64,000 nt of DNA from Hyphomicrobiales bacterium (GTDB lineage: Bacteria > Pseudomonadota > Alphaproteobacteria > Rhizobiales > JACESI01), in contig JBDWKL010000011.1 in the NCBI GenBank assembly GCA_039973685.1, forward strand, positions 1 to 64,000, in the 5' to 3' direction. How positions within the stretch are numbered: position 1 is the stretch's first letter; every line of letters begins with the position of its first letter. Of this stretch, positions 10,215 through 18,271 are shown piece by piece. The notes beneath the pieces were generated by a model. That model was not told where the DNA came from. It did not search any database and was given only the letters and a program-made list of their open reading frames with translations. A program made the position numbers and the translations under genes.

Positions 10215-11674
10215 TCTGCAGCTTCTCCAGACGGTTTTTCAGCGGCATCAAATTGTTTTGGTGCATATCCTGGACGCGGTAAGTTTACGCGGATAAGGCC
10301 GAGCATTACTGCTGTGATGGCTAATAAAACGACGCCAGTGATTGCCCAACCAATAACAGCAATGCTTGAAAGGACACTTGGCGAGAACCAAATAAATGTC
10401 GTTGTCATGATTGCCAATATCCCGGTACGAAGGAACGGATATGGGATTGGTGCTGAGTGATGACCGATGGTGACGAACAAAACCAAACGCAGTGCTTGTG
10501 CTGCAATTGTCGCTGCGATCGCGCCGACGATGCCATAGTCTGGAACGAACAACCAGTAGCCAGTTAGAGCAACAGCTGCACATGTGCCGTTGATCAAGAG
10601 CACCAAGAAAGCGTGCTTCTTGCGGTAAACGCCAACATTCAAAAGCGTGTTGCTTTCATGCAGAACGGCGATGCCGATGAGCCAAGGCAGATAAAGCGTT
10701 GCGTGCATGTATTCCGCTGGCATTGTCCAGTGAATGAAAAGAGGGCCGATTAAGCTGATGATCGTTGCGCTGACTAAAAGGACCGTGAAGCCCATGCCGA
10801 TAGTTTCAGCAGAGCGTTGTAGGCCGTTTGGTTCTTCTAAAACGCGGAAGCGCTGCGGGTTCCACCACAATAAAAATGGTTGCATCAAAAGAGGCGCTGC
10901 CAATGCAAGCTTGGTAGCCACTGCATAATGGGCAAGGTCATGGGCTGGAACGTGGCCAACAAGGAACCAACGATCAAGGGCGCCAAGCACGAACATTGCT
11001 AAAGCGCCACCAAGCAAAGGCAAACCATAAACACACGTCCGCTTGAAAGCTGCCACTTTGAATGTAACGCCGGTTTCTTTGATCATAATGGTCAAAACCA
11101 CGATCGAAATGAGAATATCTACGGCGGCATTTGTGTAAAGGATTGCTTCGATCCCATATCCTGCCCATGCAGCACCGATGGTTGTGACTGCTTGAAGAAC
11201 GCCGCGCGTTCCTGTGTAGAGCAAAAACATCAAGGGTTGGTCTTTGAGGCGCACCCACGCAAGCGGCAAAGCGATCAAGCCAGAAAGGGTCGCTGCAAAG
11301 AAGCCTGCACGAATGGCACCTTCTTCGAACACGATTGGCAATGAGTTCAAGAATGCAGGCACCAAAAACTGAACCGCGATACCCAGCGCTAATGCAAGTA
11401 GGAGAGCTGTACCGATAATTTCTGAAGCGACAGTATTTCTTTGACCCGTGTCTTTCTCAAGCGAGGTGAAACGGATCAATGTGTCGGCGAGGCCCATCGC
11501 AAATACGAGACCTAAAAACTCAATAAAGCTTGCAGCCACGTCGAGGCGACTAAACTCGGAAGGTGCGATAAAATTCGCAAGCAAAGGTATAGAGATGATG
11601 CTGAAGCCTTTTGTCACGACAATGCTCGCAACGTATGGCCAACCAGCTGGCAGTTTATTGAGTAGTCTAAGCAT
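10211..11674 (-). CDS. Wzx-like oligosaccharide flippase (MOP/PST family)
   Basis: 487 residues from the chosen ATG at 11674 (MLRLLNKLPAGWPYVAS), which overlaps the upstream glycosyltransferase stop by 8 nt. A longer in-frame start at 11773 would lie deep inside that gene and adds a polar, non-conserved stretch. About 12–14 membrane segments and the N-terminal pattern (VTKGFSIISIPLLANFIAPSEF) match polysaccharide transporters of the MOP superfamily. It probably flips the undecaprenyl-linked repeat unit to the periplasm for the polymerase encoded next. Confidence 0.88.
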   Translation of the reverse strand: MLRLLNKLPAGWPYVASIVVTKGFSIISIPLLANFIAPSEFSRLDVAASFIEFLGLVFAMGLADTLIRFTSLEKDTGQRNTVASEIIGTALLLALALGIAVQFLVPAFLNSLPIVFEEGAIRAGFFAATLSGLIALPLAWVRLKDQPLMFLLYTGTRGVLQAVTTIGAAWAGYGIEAILYTNAAVDILISIVVLTIMIKETGVTFKVAAFKRTCVYGLPLLGGALAMFVLGALDRWFLVGHVPAHDLAHYAVATKLALAAPLLMQPFLLWWNPQRFRVLEEPNGLQRSAETIGMGFTVLLVSATIISLIGPLFIHWTMPAEYMHATLYLPWLIGIAVLHESNTLLNVGVYRKKHAFLVLLINGTCAAVALTGYWLFVPDYGIVGAIAATIAAQALRLVLFVTIGHHSAPIPYPFLRTGILAIMTTTFIWFSPSVLSSIAVIGWAITGVVLLAITAVMLGLIRVNLPRPGYAPKQFDAAEKPSGEAAE

Positions 11675-12923
11675 TCTTGTATGCCCTTCTGGGTACATCG
11701 TCTTTCTGGACGACGTGATCTTCGTCATTCTTGACGTAATCTTCCTCAGCATGAACCGTGCCAAGTGTCTCAATCAGGCCAGAAAGAGTTCTGGCTTGGC
11801 TTTCAATAGTGAAATGTTGTTGGATGCGATTGCGTGCCCGCTTTCCAAGTTCAATACGTTCTATTTCATTAAGGACAGATAATTGCTTCATCGCTTCGGA
11901 GAGCTGACGAATATTCCCAGGTTCAACAAGAAGCCCAGTGCCTTCGGAGATTGTGTCTTTTATGCCCATGAAACGAGTTGAGAGCACTGGAAGGCCCATT
12001 GCCATTGCTTCTTTCACAACCAGGGGACCCGTATCTTTCTGGCCATCTGCTGCTTGCTTGAATGGAAGGACAGCGCCTTGATAGAACGGGGCTTCTCGTG
12101 CAATCCAATCAGGTGATTTTGCGCCCAAAAAGCGAATTTTCGTGTCAAGAAGACCATAATCTTTCGCACGTTTTTTCAGCGGGTGGGCTAGCGGTCCATC
12201 ACCAACAATATCGATGTCTGCACAGTGATCGCCAAGTCGGTAAGCCGCTTCAATAAGATCTTCGACGCCTTTTGAAGCTGATAGTCGGCCCAAATATAAC
12301 AACCGGCCGTTGGTTTTCAGCGTTTCTGCTGGACGGAATTGTTCTGTGCTGGTGCCACAAGGAACCATTGCCAACTGCGATGCTGGGCCAATCATGGCAA
12401 ATTCTTCGACCATGTCGTTGCACACGCCGATTGAAAGATCAGCTTTTTGAAGTTTAAGTTCTAAATCTTCACGGTCGCGATTAACGTCAGTTCCGTGACT
12501 TGTGAATGAGACAGTGGCACCCATCCATCTAGCCGCGACAATGGCGTGGCTAGCAGCACCACCTGCAAAATGAGCATGGAGGTGATCGCAGCCATGCTGA
12601 CGGGCAATTGCTACAATCTTCAGTGCGTTGCCCAACAAAGAATAACGGGGCAAAGACTGTTGGTTCAAAAGGTATGACATGGACCGCACAGCCCCAATGC
12701 CAGGACGTTTGAACTCATCAACGGCGCGTTGACTTGGAACGTTTTCCAAAAATGTTGAGTGGACAGCCGTCAAAAGGTCTTGCGGATTGGCAGGCCCAAT
12801 TGTTCGTTTCAACACGATCGGAACGATTTTGTGCCCACGCTCTTGCATAGCTCTCAATTCATTGCCGACGAACGTCTGCGATAAAACTGGGAATTGGCCC
12901 AAAATATAACCGATTGTCTTCAT
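11667..12923 (-). CDS. Glycosyltransferase family 4 (WcaL/AmsK-like), first gene of EPS operon
   Basis: 418 residues. It starts MKTIGYILGQFPVLSQTFVGNELRAM with the F-P-x-x-S-x-T-F-V-x-x-E-L motif of WcaL/AmsK-type GT4 enzymes. Other landmarks are HLHAHFAGGAASHA, the acceptor segment SFTSHGTDV, RLLYLGRLSASKGVEDLI and the donor-site block PLVVKEAMAMGLPVLST. It should add a sugar to the growing EPS unit. It is the promoter-proximal gene of the minus-strand operon; a strong sigma-54-type element lies at 12986–13002, leaving an estimated leader of about 50 nt. Confidence 0.9.
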   Translation of the reverse strand: MKTIGYILGQFPVLSQTFVGNELRAMQERGHKIVPIVLKRTIGPANPQDLLTAVHSTFLENVPSQRAVDEFKRPGIGAVRSMSYLLNQQSLPRYSLLGNALKIVAIARQHGCDHLHAHFAGGAASHAIVAARWMGATVSFTSHGTDVNRDREDLELKLQKADLSIGVCNDMVEEFAMIGPASQLAMVPCGTSTEQFRPAETLKTNGRLLYLGRLSASKGVEDLIEAAYRLGDHCADIDIVGDGPLAHPLKKRAKDYGLLDTKIRFLGAKSPDWIAREAPFYQGAVLPFKQAADGQKDTGPLVVKEAMAMGLPVLSTRFMGIKDTISEGTGLLVEPGNIRQLSEAMKQLSVLNEIERIELGKRARNRIQQHFTIESQARTLSGLIETLGTVHAEEDYVKNDEDHVVQKDDVPRRAYKNA

Positions 12924-12985
12924 TTGATGTTAGTCCATTTCCGTCATGGTGAACCCAATCAACAGGCTCATGCTCACGTGGGTAG

Positions 12986-13002
12986 AGCAAAGTTGATGCC
13001 AA
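12986..13002 (-). promoter_or_regulatory. Sigma-54 (-24/-12) promoter of the EPS operon
   Basis: Read on the minus strand, the site is TTGGCATCAACTTTGCT. It matches the sigma-54 consensus YTGGCACGN4TTGCW at the invariant GG and GC with the required 10-bp gap; the visible mismatches are T for C in -24 and C for the preferred G just after it. Transcription would start near 12975, about 50 nt before the ATG at 12923. The locus also encodes a sigma-54 activator at its other end. Confidence 0.7.
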
Positions 13003-13010
13003 CAATTTCA

Positions 13011-13034
13011 AAACAGCTCAAAAAAATGCTGTTT
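13011..13034. promoter_or_regulatory. Palindrome upstream of the -24/-12 promoter: candidate activator site
   Basis: AAACAGC (13011–13017) and GCTGTTT (13028–13034) form a perfect 7-bp inverted repeat with an A-rich 10-bp spacer. The site lies just upstream of the sigma-54 element and 25 bp before the divergent glycosyltransferase ATG, so one protein could influence both directions. Dyad sites of this kind are typical for Fis-type activators, although they usually lie farther upstream. It could also act as a small hairpin in the plus-strand leader. Confidence 0.35.
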
Positions 13035-13058
13035 GTCCGGTAGGTTTAGGGGACAGAG

Positions 13059-14006
13059 ATGACAAAACCGATTTGTAGTGTGGTAATTCCAACGCGCGAT
13101 TGCGTGGACTATTTGAAACAGTCCATTCCAACGATTTATCTGCAGAAACTTGATAATGTAGAAATTATTATCGTTGATGACGGATCGACAGATGGATCGC
13201 ATGAGTATTTAGCTGAATGCCAGAAGAACGATGAAAACTTCGTTGTATTACAAACAGATGGCATTGGTCCCGGTCGTGCGCGCAACCACGCAATTGAGCA
13301 GGCAAACTCTGATTTAATTGCATTTTTGGATGCAGATGATCTGTGGACTGAAGGAAAACTTGCGCGTCAATTGGCCTTCCATGATGCCCATCCAAATGCG
13401 AGTTTATCGTTTACTGACTACGCGCATTTTCGTCCTGGTGAACCTTTATCTGGATCATCGTTCGATTATTGGGGCCGTAATTTTTTAAAGCCTGACCAAA
13501 CGGGCTATGAAGCAATTGATCATCCTGAAGCTGTTTTGTTGCAACATAATATTGTTGGGACTGCAACTGTGGTTGCAAAACGCGAATCTTTGCAAAATGC
13601 AAACGGTTTTGCGACGGATTTGCAATCTGCAACCGATTGGGACATGTGGATGAAGCTTGCAGGCATGGGTGAGGTTGGCGTTTCGCCTGAAATCGGTATG
13701 CATTATCTCATGCGCCCTGGCTCAATTACGCAAAATCGTCAAAATCGAATAGATGCAATCGACTTCATTATAGACCGTTATAGAGCGCGTACAGAGCCTG
13801 AAATGATCAAAGCTGTTCGTCTTGCAGAAGCAAATTTAGCCGTCGCACGAGCGGAATATGATTATGAGCGCGGACGCGGTTGGGACAGTCTTCGACATTA
13901 TTTTGAAGCGATTTCTAAGAACCCAAGCAAGCGTTCTATTTGGGCCGCTGGTTACTCAGTTGCGTGTGGTGTTCAAAACACCCTTGGTATCAAAAAGGCT
14001 GCTTAA
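13059..14006 (+). CDS. Glycosyltransferase family 2
   Basis: 315 residues with the GT-A fold of family 2: ICSVVIPTRDCVDYL at the N-terminus, the nucleotide-binding IIIVDDGSTDGS, the GPGRARNHAIEQANSDLIAF segment, the metal-binding DxD region FLDADDLW and an ATDWDMWMKLA block (the ED-like catalytic region). It is soluble and lacks the membrane segments of processive synthases, so it adds single sugars to an EPS precursor. It runs divergently from the main operon and 24 bp ahead of the phosphatase/anti-sigma hybrid gene, with which it is probably co-transcribed. Confidence 0.9.
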   Translation: MTKPICSVVIPTRDCVDYLKQSIPTIYLQKLDNVEIIIVDDGSTDGSHEYLAECQKNDENFVVLQTDGIGPGRARNHAIEQANSDLIAFLDADDLWTEGKLARQLAFHDAHPNASLSFTDYAHFRPGEPLSGSSFDYWGRNFLKPDQTGYEAIDHPEAVLLQHNIVGTATVVAKRESLQNANGFATDLQSATDWDMWMKLAGMGEVGVSPEIGMHYLMRPGSITQNRQNRIDAIDFIIDRYRARTEPEMIKAVRLAEANLAVARAEYDYERGRGWDSLRHYFEAISKNPSKRSIWAAGYSVACGVQNTLGIKKAA

Positions 14007-14030
14007 GGCAAAACGTGTCGAGACCAAACA

Positions 14031-15554
14031 ATGCAATTATTTAATGAAAAATGTCCTGCAACACTAAAGGACATTTCATTGGTGAGACGCTCTATGCGTC
14101 GCGCGCTTAGTGAAATTAGAATGTCTGATGAGTTGGTTGGTGACCTCCAGCTGATTGTCTCTGAGATTGCTGTAAACACAATTGAGCATGCAACCACACC
14201 ACCGACGGAACTTGAATTTCGAGTGCGCATTCGTGGCGCAGAGATCGGCATCGAGATAATCGATAATGGGTCGTCTTTTGAGAATTTTGACGATAAATTT
14301 GGTGTTTTTGCACCTGAATTACAGGAAGTTAAAGGGCTGAATACCGCACTGGTTGCTTCTGGCCGCGGGATTGAGCTAGTTCGCGATTTTGCCGATGATA
14401 TTGTTTATCAACCCGGTCCGCCGAACCATTTTATCGCATGGCGTCGCCTGTCGAAACGACAACCAACAGTCTTGATTGTTGAAGATGAGCAGGTTCTCGC
14501 AGAGATGTATGCGCTTGGTCTTTATCCGACTTATCGCACGATTATCGTCGACACCATTGAAGAAGCCTTGGCGACCCTTGAACATACGACGATCGATATT
14601 GTTGTTGCAGATTATCATCTGACCGATGGCACAGGGCGCATTTTAGCAGAGACAATGGAGACAGATCCCCATCGTCTGCCTGTGCCTGTGATTATGATTA
14701 CAGGCGACAACAATGTTACGCTTAAGCAAGAGATGCTTGAGATCGGTGTTGAGGCAGCTTTGCAAAAACCTGTTTCAAAACAAGATCTTGAAGGGCATAT
14801 TCGTTTAGCGTTGCGGCGAGCAGAACGCCGTCGTACTTCGCATTTTCGCCATTTCGGTGCAGCGGCTGCAAAACTTTTGACGTTGAAAATTCCTGAAAAA
14901 GTTGGCGGATTTGCACTTGGCCACCATACCAATGTTGCTGACCTTGGCAGTGGTGATGCGATGCTGCACCTAACCAGCAGTGACCGTGACCGTGTGGTTT
15001 TGATGGATGTTATGGGGCATGGTTTGGGTGCTCATTCGGCGGCCATCGCTTTAGCGGCGATTGCCCGCGCTATTCATTCGCAACGCCGCGATGTTGCACC
15101 AAACTTGTTCTTGCGTGAACTCTCAAACGCTTTGTTTGCCGATTTGACTTTGGGGCAGCTGATTTCAACGATGCTGGTGCTTGATCTAAAGGAAAATGGT
15201 GAGGTGGAAGTTTCTTCCGCCGGTCATCCAAACCCTGTTGTGGTTCGAAAAGATGGTATCGAGCAGATTGATGTGACAGGGCCACTGCTAGGGTTCGCCC
15301 CCAATGTGGATTATGATTGTCGGAAGTTTTCCCTAAAAGAAGGGGAGCGATTGGTGTCATTTACAGATGGGCTTGATCCAATGAGCTTGTCAGCAGGTGA
15401 AGAACTGCCAGAGTGGATGTCGAATGCATTGATGGAAAGCCTACCAAGCCCCTTTGAAAGAGGCATGGAAGAATTACTCACTAAAGTAAGGGCTGCAGTC
15501 GGGCCTGAACCCGACGATGATTGGACGATCTTAGCGCTTGAGAAAAGCGCTTAG
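14031..15554 (+). CDS. Hybrid regulator: HATPase (RsbW/SpoIIAB-like) – receiver – PP2C (SpoIIE) phosphatase
   Basis: 507 residues with three domains. Residues ~1–140 form an anti-sigma-type HATPase (N-box SEIAVNTIEHA with E45/N49, then IEIIDNG and GRGIELV). Residues ~145–262 form a receiver with acidic pocket E151/D152, phospho-acceptor D194, T224 and K246. Residues ~290–507 form a SpoIIE-type PP2C phosphatase with metal ligands D309, D326 (DVMGHG), D446 (FTDGLD) and D496/D497. All key residues are present, so each domain looks active. Such proteins act in partner switching, phosphorylating or dephosphorylating a STAS anti-anti-sigma protein. No STAS gene is in the window. It lies among EPS glycosyltransferases and probably couples a histidine-kinase signal to EPS output. 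Confidence 0.9.
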   Translation: MQLFNEKCPATLKDISLVRRSMRRALSEIRMSDELVGDLQLIVSEIAVNTIEHATTPPTELEFRVRIRGAEIGIEIIDNGSSFENFDDKFGVFAPELQEVKGLNTALVASGRGIELVRDFADDIVYQPGPPNHFIAWRRLSKRQPTVLIVEDEQVLAEMYALGLYPTYRTIIVDTIEEALATLEHTTIDIVVADYHLTDGTGRILAETMETDPHRLPVPVIMITGDNNVTLKQEMLEIGVEAALQKPVSKQDLEGHIRLALRRAERRRTSHFRHFGAAAAKLLTLKIPEKVGGFALGHHTNVADLGSGDAMLHLTSSDRDRVVLMDVMGHGLGAHSAAIALAAIARAIHSQRRDVAPNLFLRELSNALFADLTLGQLISTMLVLDLKENGEVEVSSAGHPNPVVVRKDGIEQIDVTGPLLGFAPNVDYDCRKFSLKEGERLVSFTDGLDPMSLSAGEELPEWMSNALMESLPSPFERGMEELLTKVRAAVGPEPDDDWTILALEKSA

Positions 15555-15589
15555 GTCAATTGTCGATCTTCGCGAAAAACTGAACTTTT

Positions 15590-16639
15590 CTAAGCGGCTA
15601 TTTTTTCTTTAAAGCCTGATCGCTGATAAATATCGATCATGGTTTTAAGGCGTGCTTGAACAGAGAAATTCTCAGCAATATGAGCACGACAATTGTCAAA
15701 CATGACTTGGCGTTTTTCTGCCGTCATTTCTGCCCATTCCATCATGTAGTCTGCTGCTTCATCAAGCTGATTAGGCTCAAACAACCACCCATTTACACCG
15801 TGCGTTATAACATCTGGCAATGCGCCAAGTTTTGGCGCGACCACTGGAATGCCGTGCGACATGGCTTCAAGTACTGCAAGCGGCAGTCCCTCGGCTCGCG
15901 ATGGCAAAACTAAGAGGTCAAGTGTTGGCCATATATTGGTCATGTCTATTTTAAGACCATGTAGATTGATATCGGCTTCGGATCGTTGTTTGATTTCTTC
16001 AAACATTGGTCCATCACCATAGGCGTGCCACTCAACATTTTGGAAAGCAGGCGCAACACGTAGCATTTCCGATAGTGCGCAAAAATTATCAGGCGCCTTT
16101 TCATGGCTGAACCGACCGACAAAGCCTGCCCGAAGTCGATTGCGGGTGGGGTCGGTTGCTTTTTCTGGCATATCAATGAAGTTATGAACCAGCTCTGTTG
16201 ATTTTGGCAAACGGTCGCGGATTGGTTCGCTGACAGCAATTGCTGGAGCGAGGAACGAACTCATTTCATCCAGCGTTTGATACACTGAAACTGGGAATTG
16301 GCCGCGCTCACCAGAATGAAAAGTTGAAACAACCGGCGTCTTTGTCAACCGACAAGTCGCGCGCCCCAAAATACCTGCTTTGTAGCCATGGGTATGAACA
16401 AGCGAAGGGTTGGACATTTTGAGGTTCTTTACAAGATCACCAATCGTGCCTTTTAAAACTCTGAATGGAATCTGTGCAGCTTTCAGCTGATCAAACCAAG
16501 GGTTGTGTCCATAACTTGCAAACAGGATCACTTCACAATCGATATCGAGACGACGAAGACCGCGCGCCAACATTTCAATGTGTCGCTCAATGCCACCAAT
16601 CGCACTGGAATCGATGAGTTGCCAAATCGGGCCAGCCAT
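15590..16639 (-). CDS. Glycosyltransferase family 4
   Basis: 349 residues. The ATG at 16639 (MAGPIWQLIDSSAIGGIERH) is preferred over the in-frame ATG at 16690 because GAGGTGG lies just upstream of it and the GGIERHIEMLARGL motif then sits at the usual N-terminal position. GT-B landmarks are HTHGYKAGILGR, RAGFVGRFSHEKAPDNF and the donor-site block LVLPSRAEGLPLAVLEAMSHGIPVVA. It is convergent with the hybrid regulator gene (35 bp apart) and divergent from the next glycosyltransferase. It is probably an EPS-unit sugar transferase of unknown specificity. Confidence 0.9.
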   Translation of the reverse strand: MAGPIWQLIDSSAIGGIERHIEMLARGLRRLDIDCEVILFASYGHNPWFDQLKAAQIPFRVLKGTIGDLVKNLKMSNPSLVHTHGYKAGILGRATCRLTKTPVVSTFHSGERGQFPVSVYQTLDEMSSFLAPAIAVSEPIRDRLPKSTELVHNFIDMPEKATDPTRNRLRAGFVGRFSHEKAPDNFCALSEMLRVAPAFQNVEWHAYGDGPMFEEIKQRSEADINLHGLKIDMTNIWPTLDLLVLPSRAEGLPLAVLEAMSHGIPVVAPKLGALPDVITHGVNGWLFEPNQLDEAADYMMEWAEMTAEKRQVMFDNCRAHIAENFSVQARLKTMIDIYQRSGFKEKIAA

Positions 16640-16937
16640 AACCACCTCATAATACTGAATGCATTTCCCTCGTATCCCAGAGATCACCACCGAAGGGCTA
16701 ACAAATCCTAACGATGGCCGCAGGGCCGCATAAGAAACAGCAAATTGAGCGTTCTATCGATTTATATGGTGAATGAATGGTTTCAATGTTCAGGATTAGA
16801 AGATTGGAGAGAGGAGTAAATACCCACTTAACCTATTGTTTACCATAGAAAAAATTTCTCTTGTAAATGTCGGGTGCCCATGAAGTATTAACCTACGTAG
16901 ATTATTCTGCTGTTTAGGATTCAACAGGTTTTTCATT

Positions 16938-18206
16938 ATGTTCCAGCCGAATAAGTCGCCCGGTTCGCTCCCCGAGTTAGAACGCCCTTTGGTGATCATC
17001 CATTGTGTTCGATCAATTGTTGGTGGCATTTTTAAGCATATTTCAGACTTGGTAAAACATCAGTCCGATGAAGGTCATCATGTTGGTTTGATCTACGATT
17101 CATCGACAGTTGGCGCTTTTGAAGAAGAACGTTTGGAAGAATTGAAGCCCTACATGACATTAGGGGCGATAAAGCTTCCTATGGGTCGCAATGTTTCGTT
17201 GAAAGATATAACCGTTACGAAAACGGTTCATGGCCTTTTGAAAACAATCAACGTTGATGTGCTTCACTGCCATGGTGCAAAAGGCGGCGTCTACGGGCGT
17301 ATTGCTGCAAGTTTCATAAACCGAGATCGTAAACGAGCTGGCGAACCTAAATTGGTGACGATCTATTCGCCTCATGGTGGCAGCCTTCATTATTCCCAAC
17401 GATCTTTGACGGGGCAAATCTACTTCGGTGTTGAGCGCTTAATGGAGCGCTTCACGAATGAATTTATTTTTGTTGCAGGCTATGAGGTGGAAACCTACAG
17501 CCGCAAAATTGGTAAGCTGCGCCAGCCGTGGTCAATCGCTTATAATGGCCTTGCCGCTGATGAATTCGCTGTGGTTAAGCCATCAAAGCGTGCTGTGGAT
17601 TTTGTCTACGCAGGACACATGCGAGATTTGAAAGGTGCAGATCTATTTATTGATGCAATCGAGATTGCTAATGCGCGTTCTCAGCAACCTGTTCATGCTC
17701 TCATGATTGGTGAGGGTGAAGATTTGCCTCGCTATAAAGAAGACGTGAAACGGCGTGAATTAACGGATCGCATCCAGTTTTTGCCACCAATGCCAATTCG
17801 TGATGTGTTTAAACGTACGCACAATTTGGTGGTGCCGTCACGGGCAGAAGCGCTACCTTATATTGTTGTTGAGGCATTGGGCGCGCGCGTGCCGACCCTT
17901 GCAACCAGTGTTGGCGGCATTCCTGAAATTTATGGTTCTTATGGCCATTATCTTTTGCCGCCCGGTGATGCCAACCTTTTTGCGACTGCTATGCTGGATC
18001 GCCTATCGCGGCCAGAAAAGGCCAGTGACCTGGCAGGTAGCCTTCGCCAAGTTGTGAAGCAGAAATTCACGGTTGAAGGCATGTGTAAGAAGGTCGACAA
18101 AGTGTATTTGCGAAACCTTGCTAAAGTCCATCTTCCTGAAGTTGACCCTAGTGGCTTTTTCAATGAGGACGAGGATATTCAATCTGCTGTTTACGCAAAT
18201 TCGTAA
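16938..18206 (+). CDS. Glycosyltransferase family 4
   Basis: 422 residues. The N-terminal domain has the acceptor-side motif RSIVGGIFKHISDLV and VDVLHCHGAKGGVYGR; the C-terminal donor domain has VDFVYAGHMRDLKGADLFID, an IGEGEDLPRYKEDV segment and LVVPSRAEALPYIVVEALG (the E-x7-E region). It is a GT-B retaining-type enzyme and the last EPS gene on this side. The 298-bp divergent spacer before it (16640–16937) is AT-rich and contains single copies of AAACAGC (16735–16741) and GCTGTTT (16909–16915), the same heptamers as the palindrome at 13011–13034. Confidence 0.9.
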   Translation: MFQPNKSPGSLPELERPLVIIHCVRSIVGGIFKHISDLVKHQSDEGHHVGLIYDSSTVGAFEEERLEELKPYMTLGAIKLPMGRNVSLKDITVTKTVHGLLKTINVDVLHCHGAKGGVYGRIAASFINRDRKRAGEPKLVTIYSPHGGSLHYSQRSLTGQIYFGVERLMERFTNEFIFVAGYEVETYSRKIGKLRQPWSIAYNGLAADEFAVVKPSKRAVDFVYAGHMRDLKGADLFIDAIEIANARSQQPVHALMIGEGEDLPRYKEDVKRRELTDRIQFLPPMPIRDVFKRTHNLVVPSRAEALPYIVVEALGARVPTLATSVGGIPEIYGSYGHYLLPPGDANLFATAMLDRLSRPEKASDLAGSLRQVVKQKFTVEGMCKKVDKVYLRNLAKVHLPEVDPSGFFNEDEDIQSAVYANS

Positions 18207-18223
18207 TATTCTACTATGAACCA

Positions 18224-18269
18224 ATTGTCTCAGCCGCCATTGGCACTATACTGTCGATGCGGAGACAAT
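18224..18269 (+). promoter_or_regulatory. Promoter with inverted repeat ahead of the GntR gene
   Basis: ATTGTCTC (18224–18231) and GAGACAAT (18262–18269) form a perfect 8-bp inverted repeat. The first half overlaps a possible -35 (TTGTCT, 18225–18230). A TATACT at 18247–18252, 16 bp on, could be the -10. The second half contains the ribosome-binding GGAG 7 nt before the ATG. The layout suggests autoregulation by the GntR protein, but this is inference. Confidence 0.45.
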
Positions 18270-18271
18270 AG

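Noticed and set aside
13984-14000. TTGGTATCAAAAAGGCT before the hybrid regulator gene as a sigma-54 site
   Set aside because: GG and GC spacing fits, but both flanking elements are poor and it lies in coding sequence.
15533-15551. Perfect 7-bp hairpin AGCGCTT/AAGCGCT at the end of the hybrid regulator gene
   Set aside because: No T run follows on the plus strand, so it is not called an intrinsic terminator.
18241-18256. TTGGCAC near the GntR gene as a possible sigma-54 site
   Set aside because: The -12 position reads TGTC instead of TTGC; the essential GC is missing.
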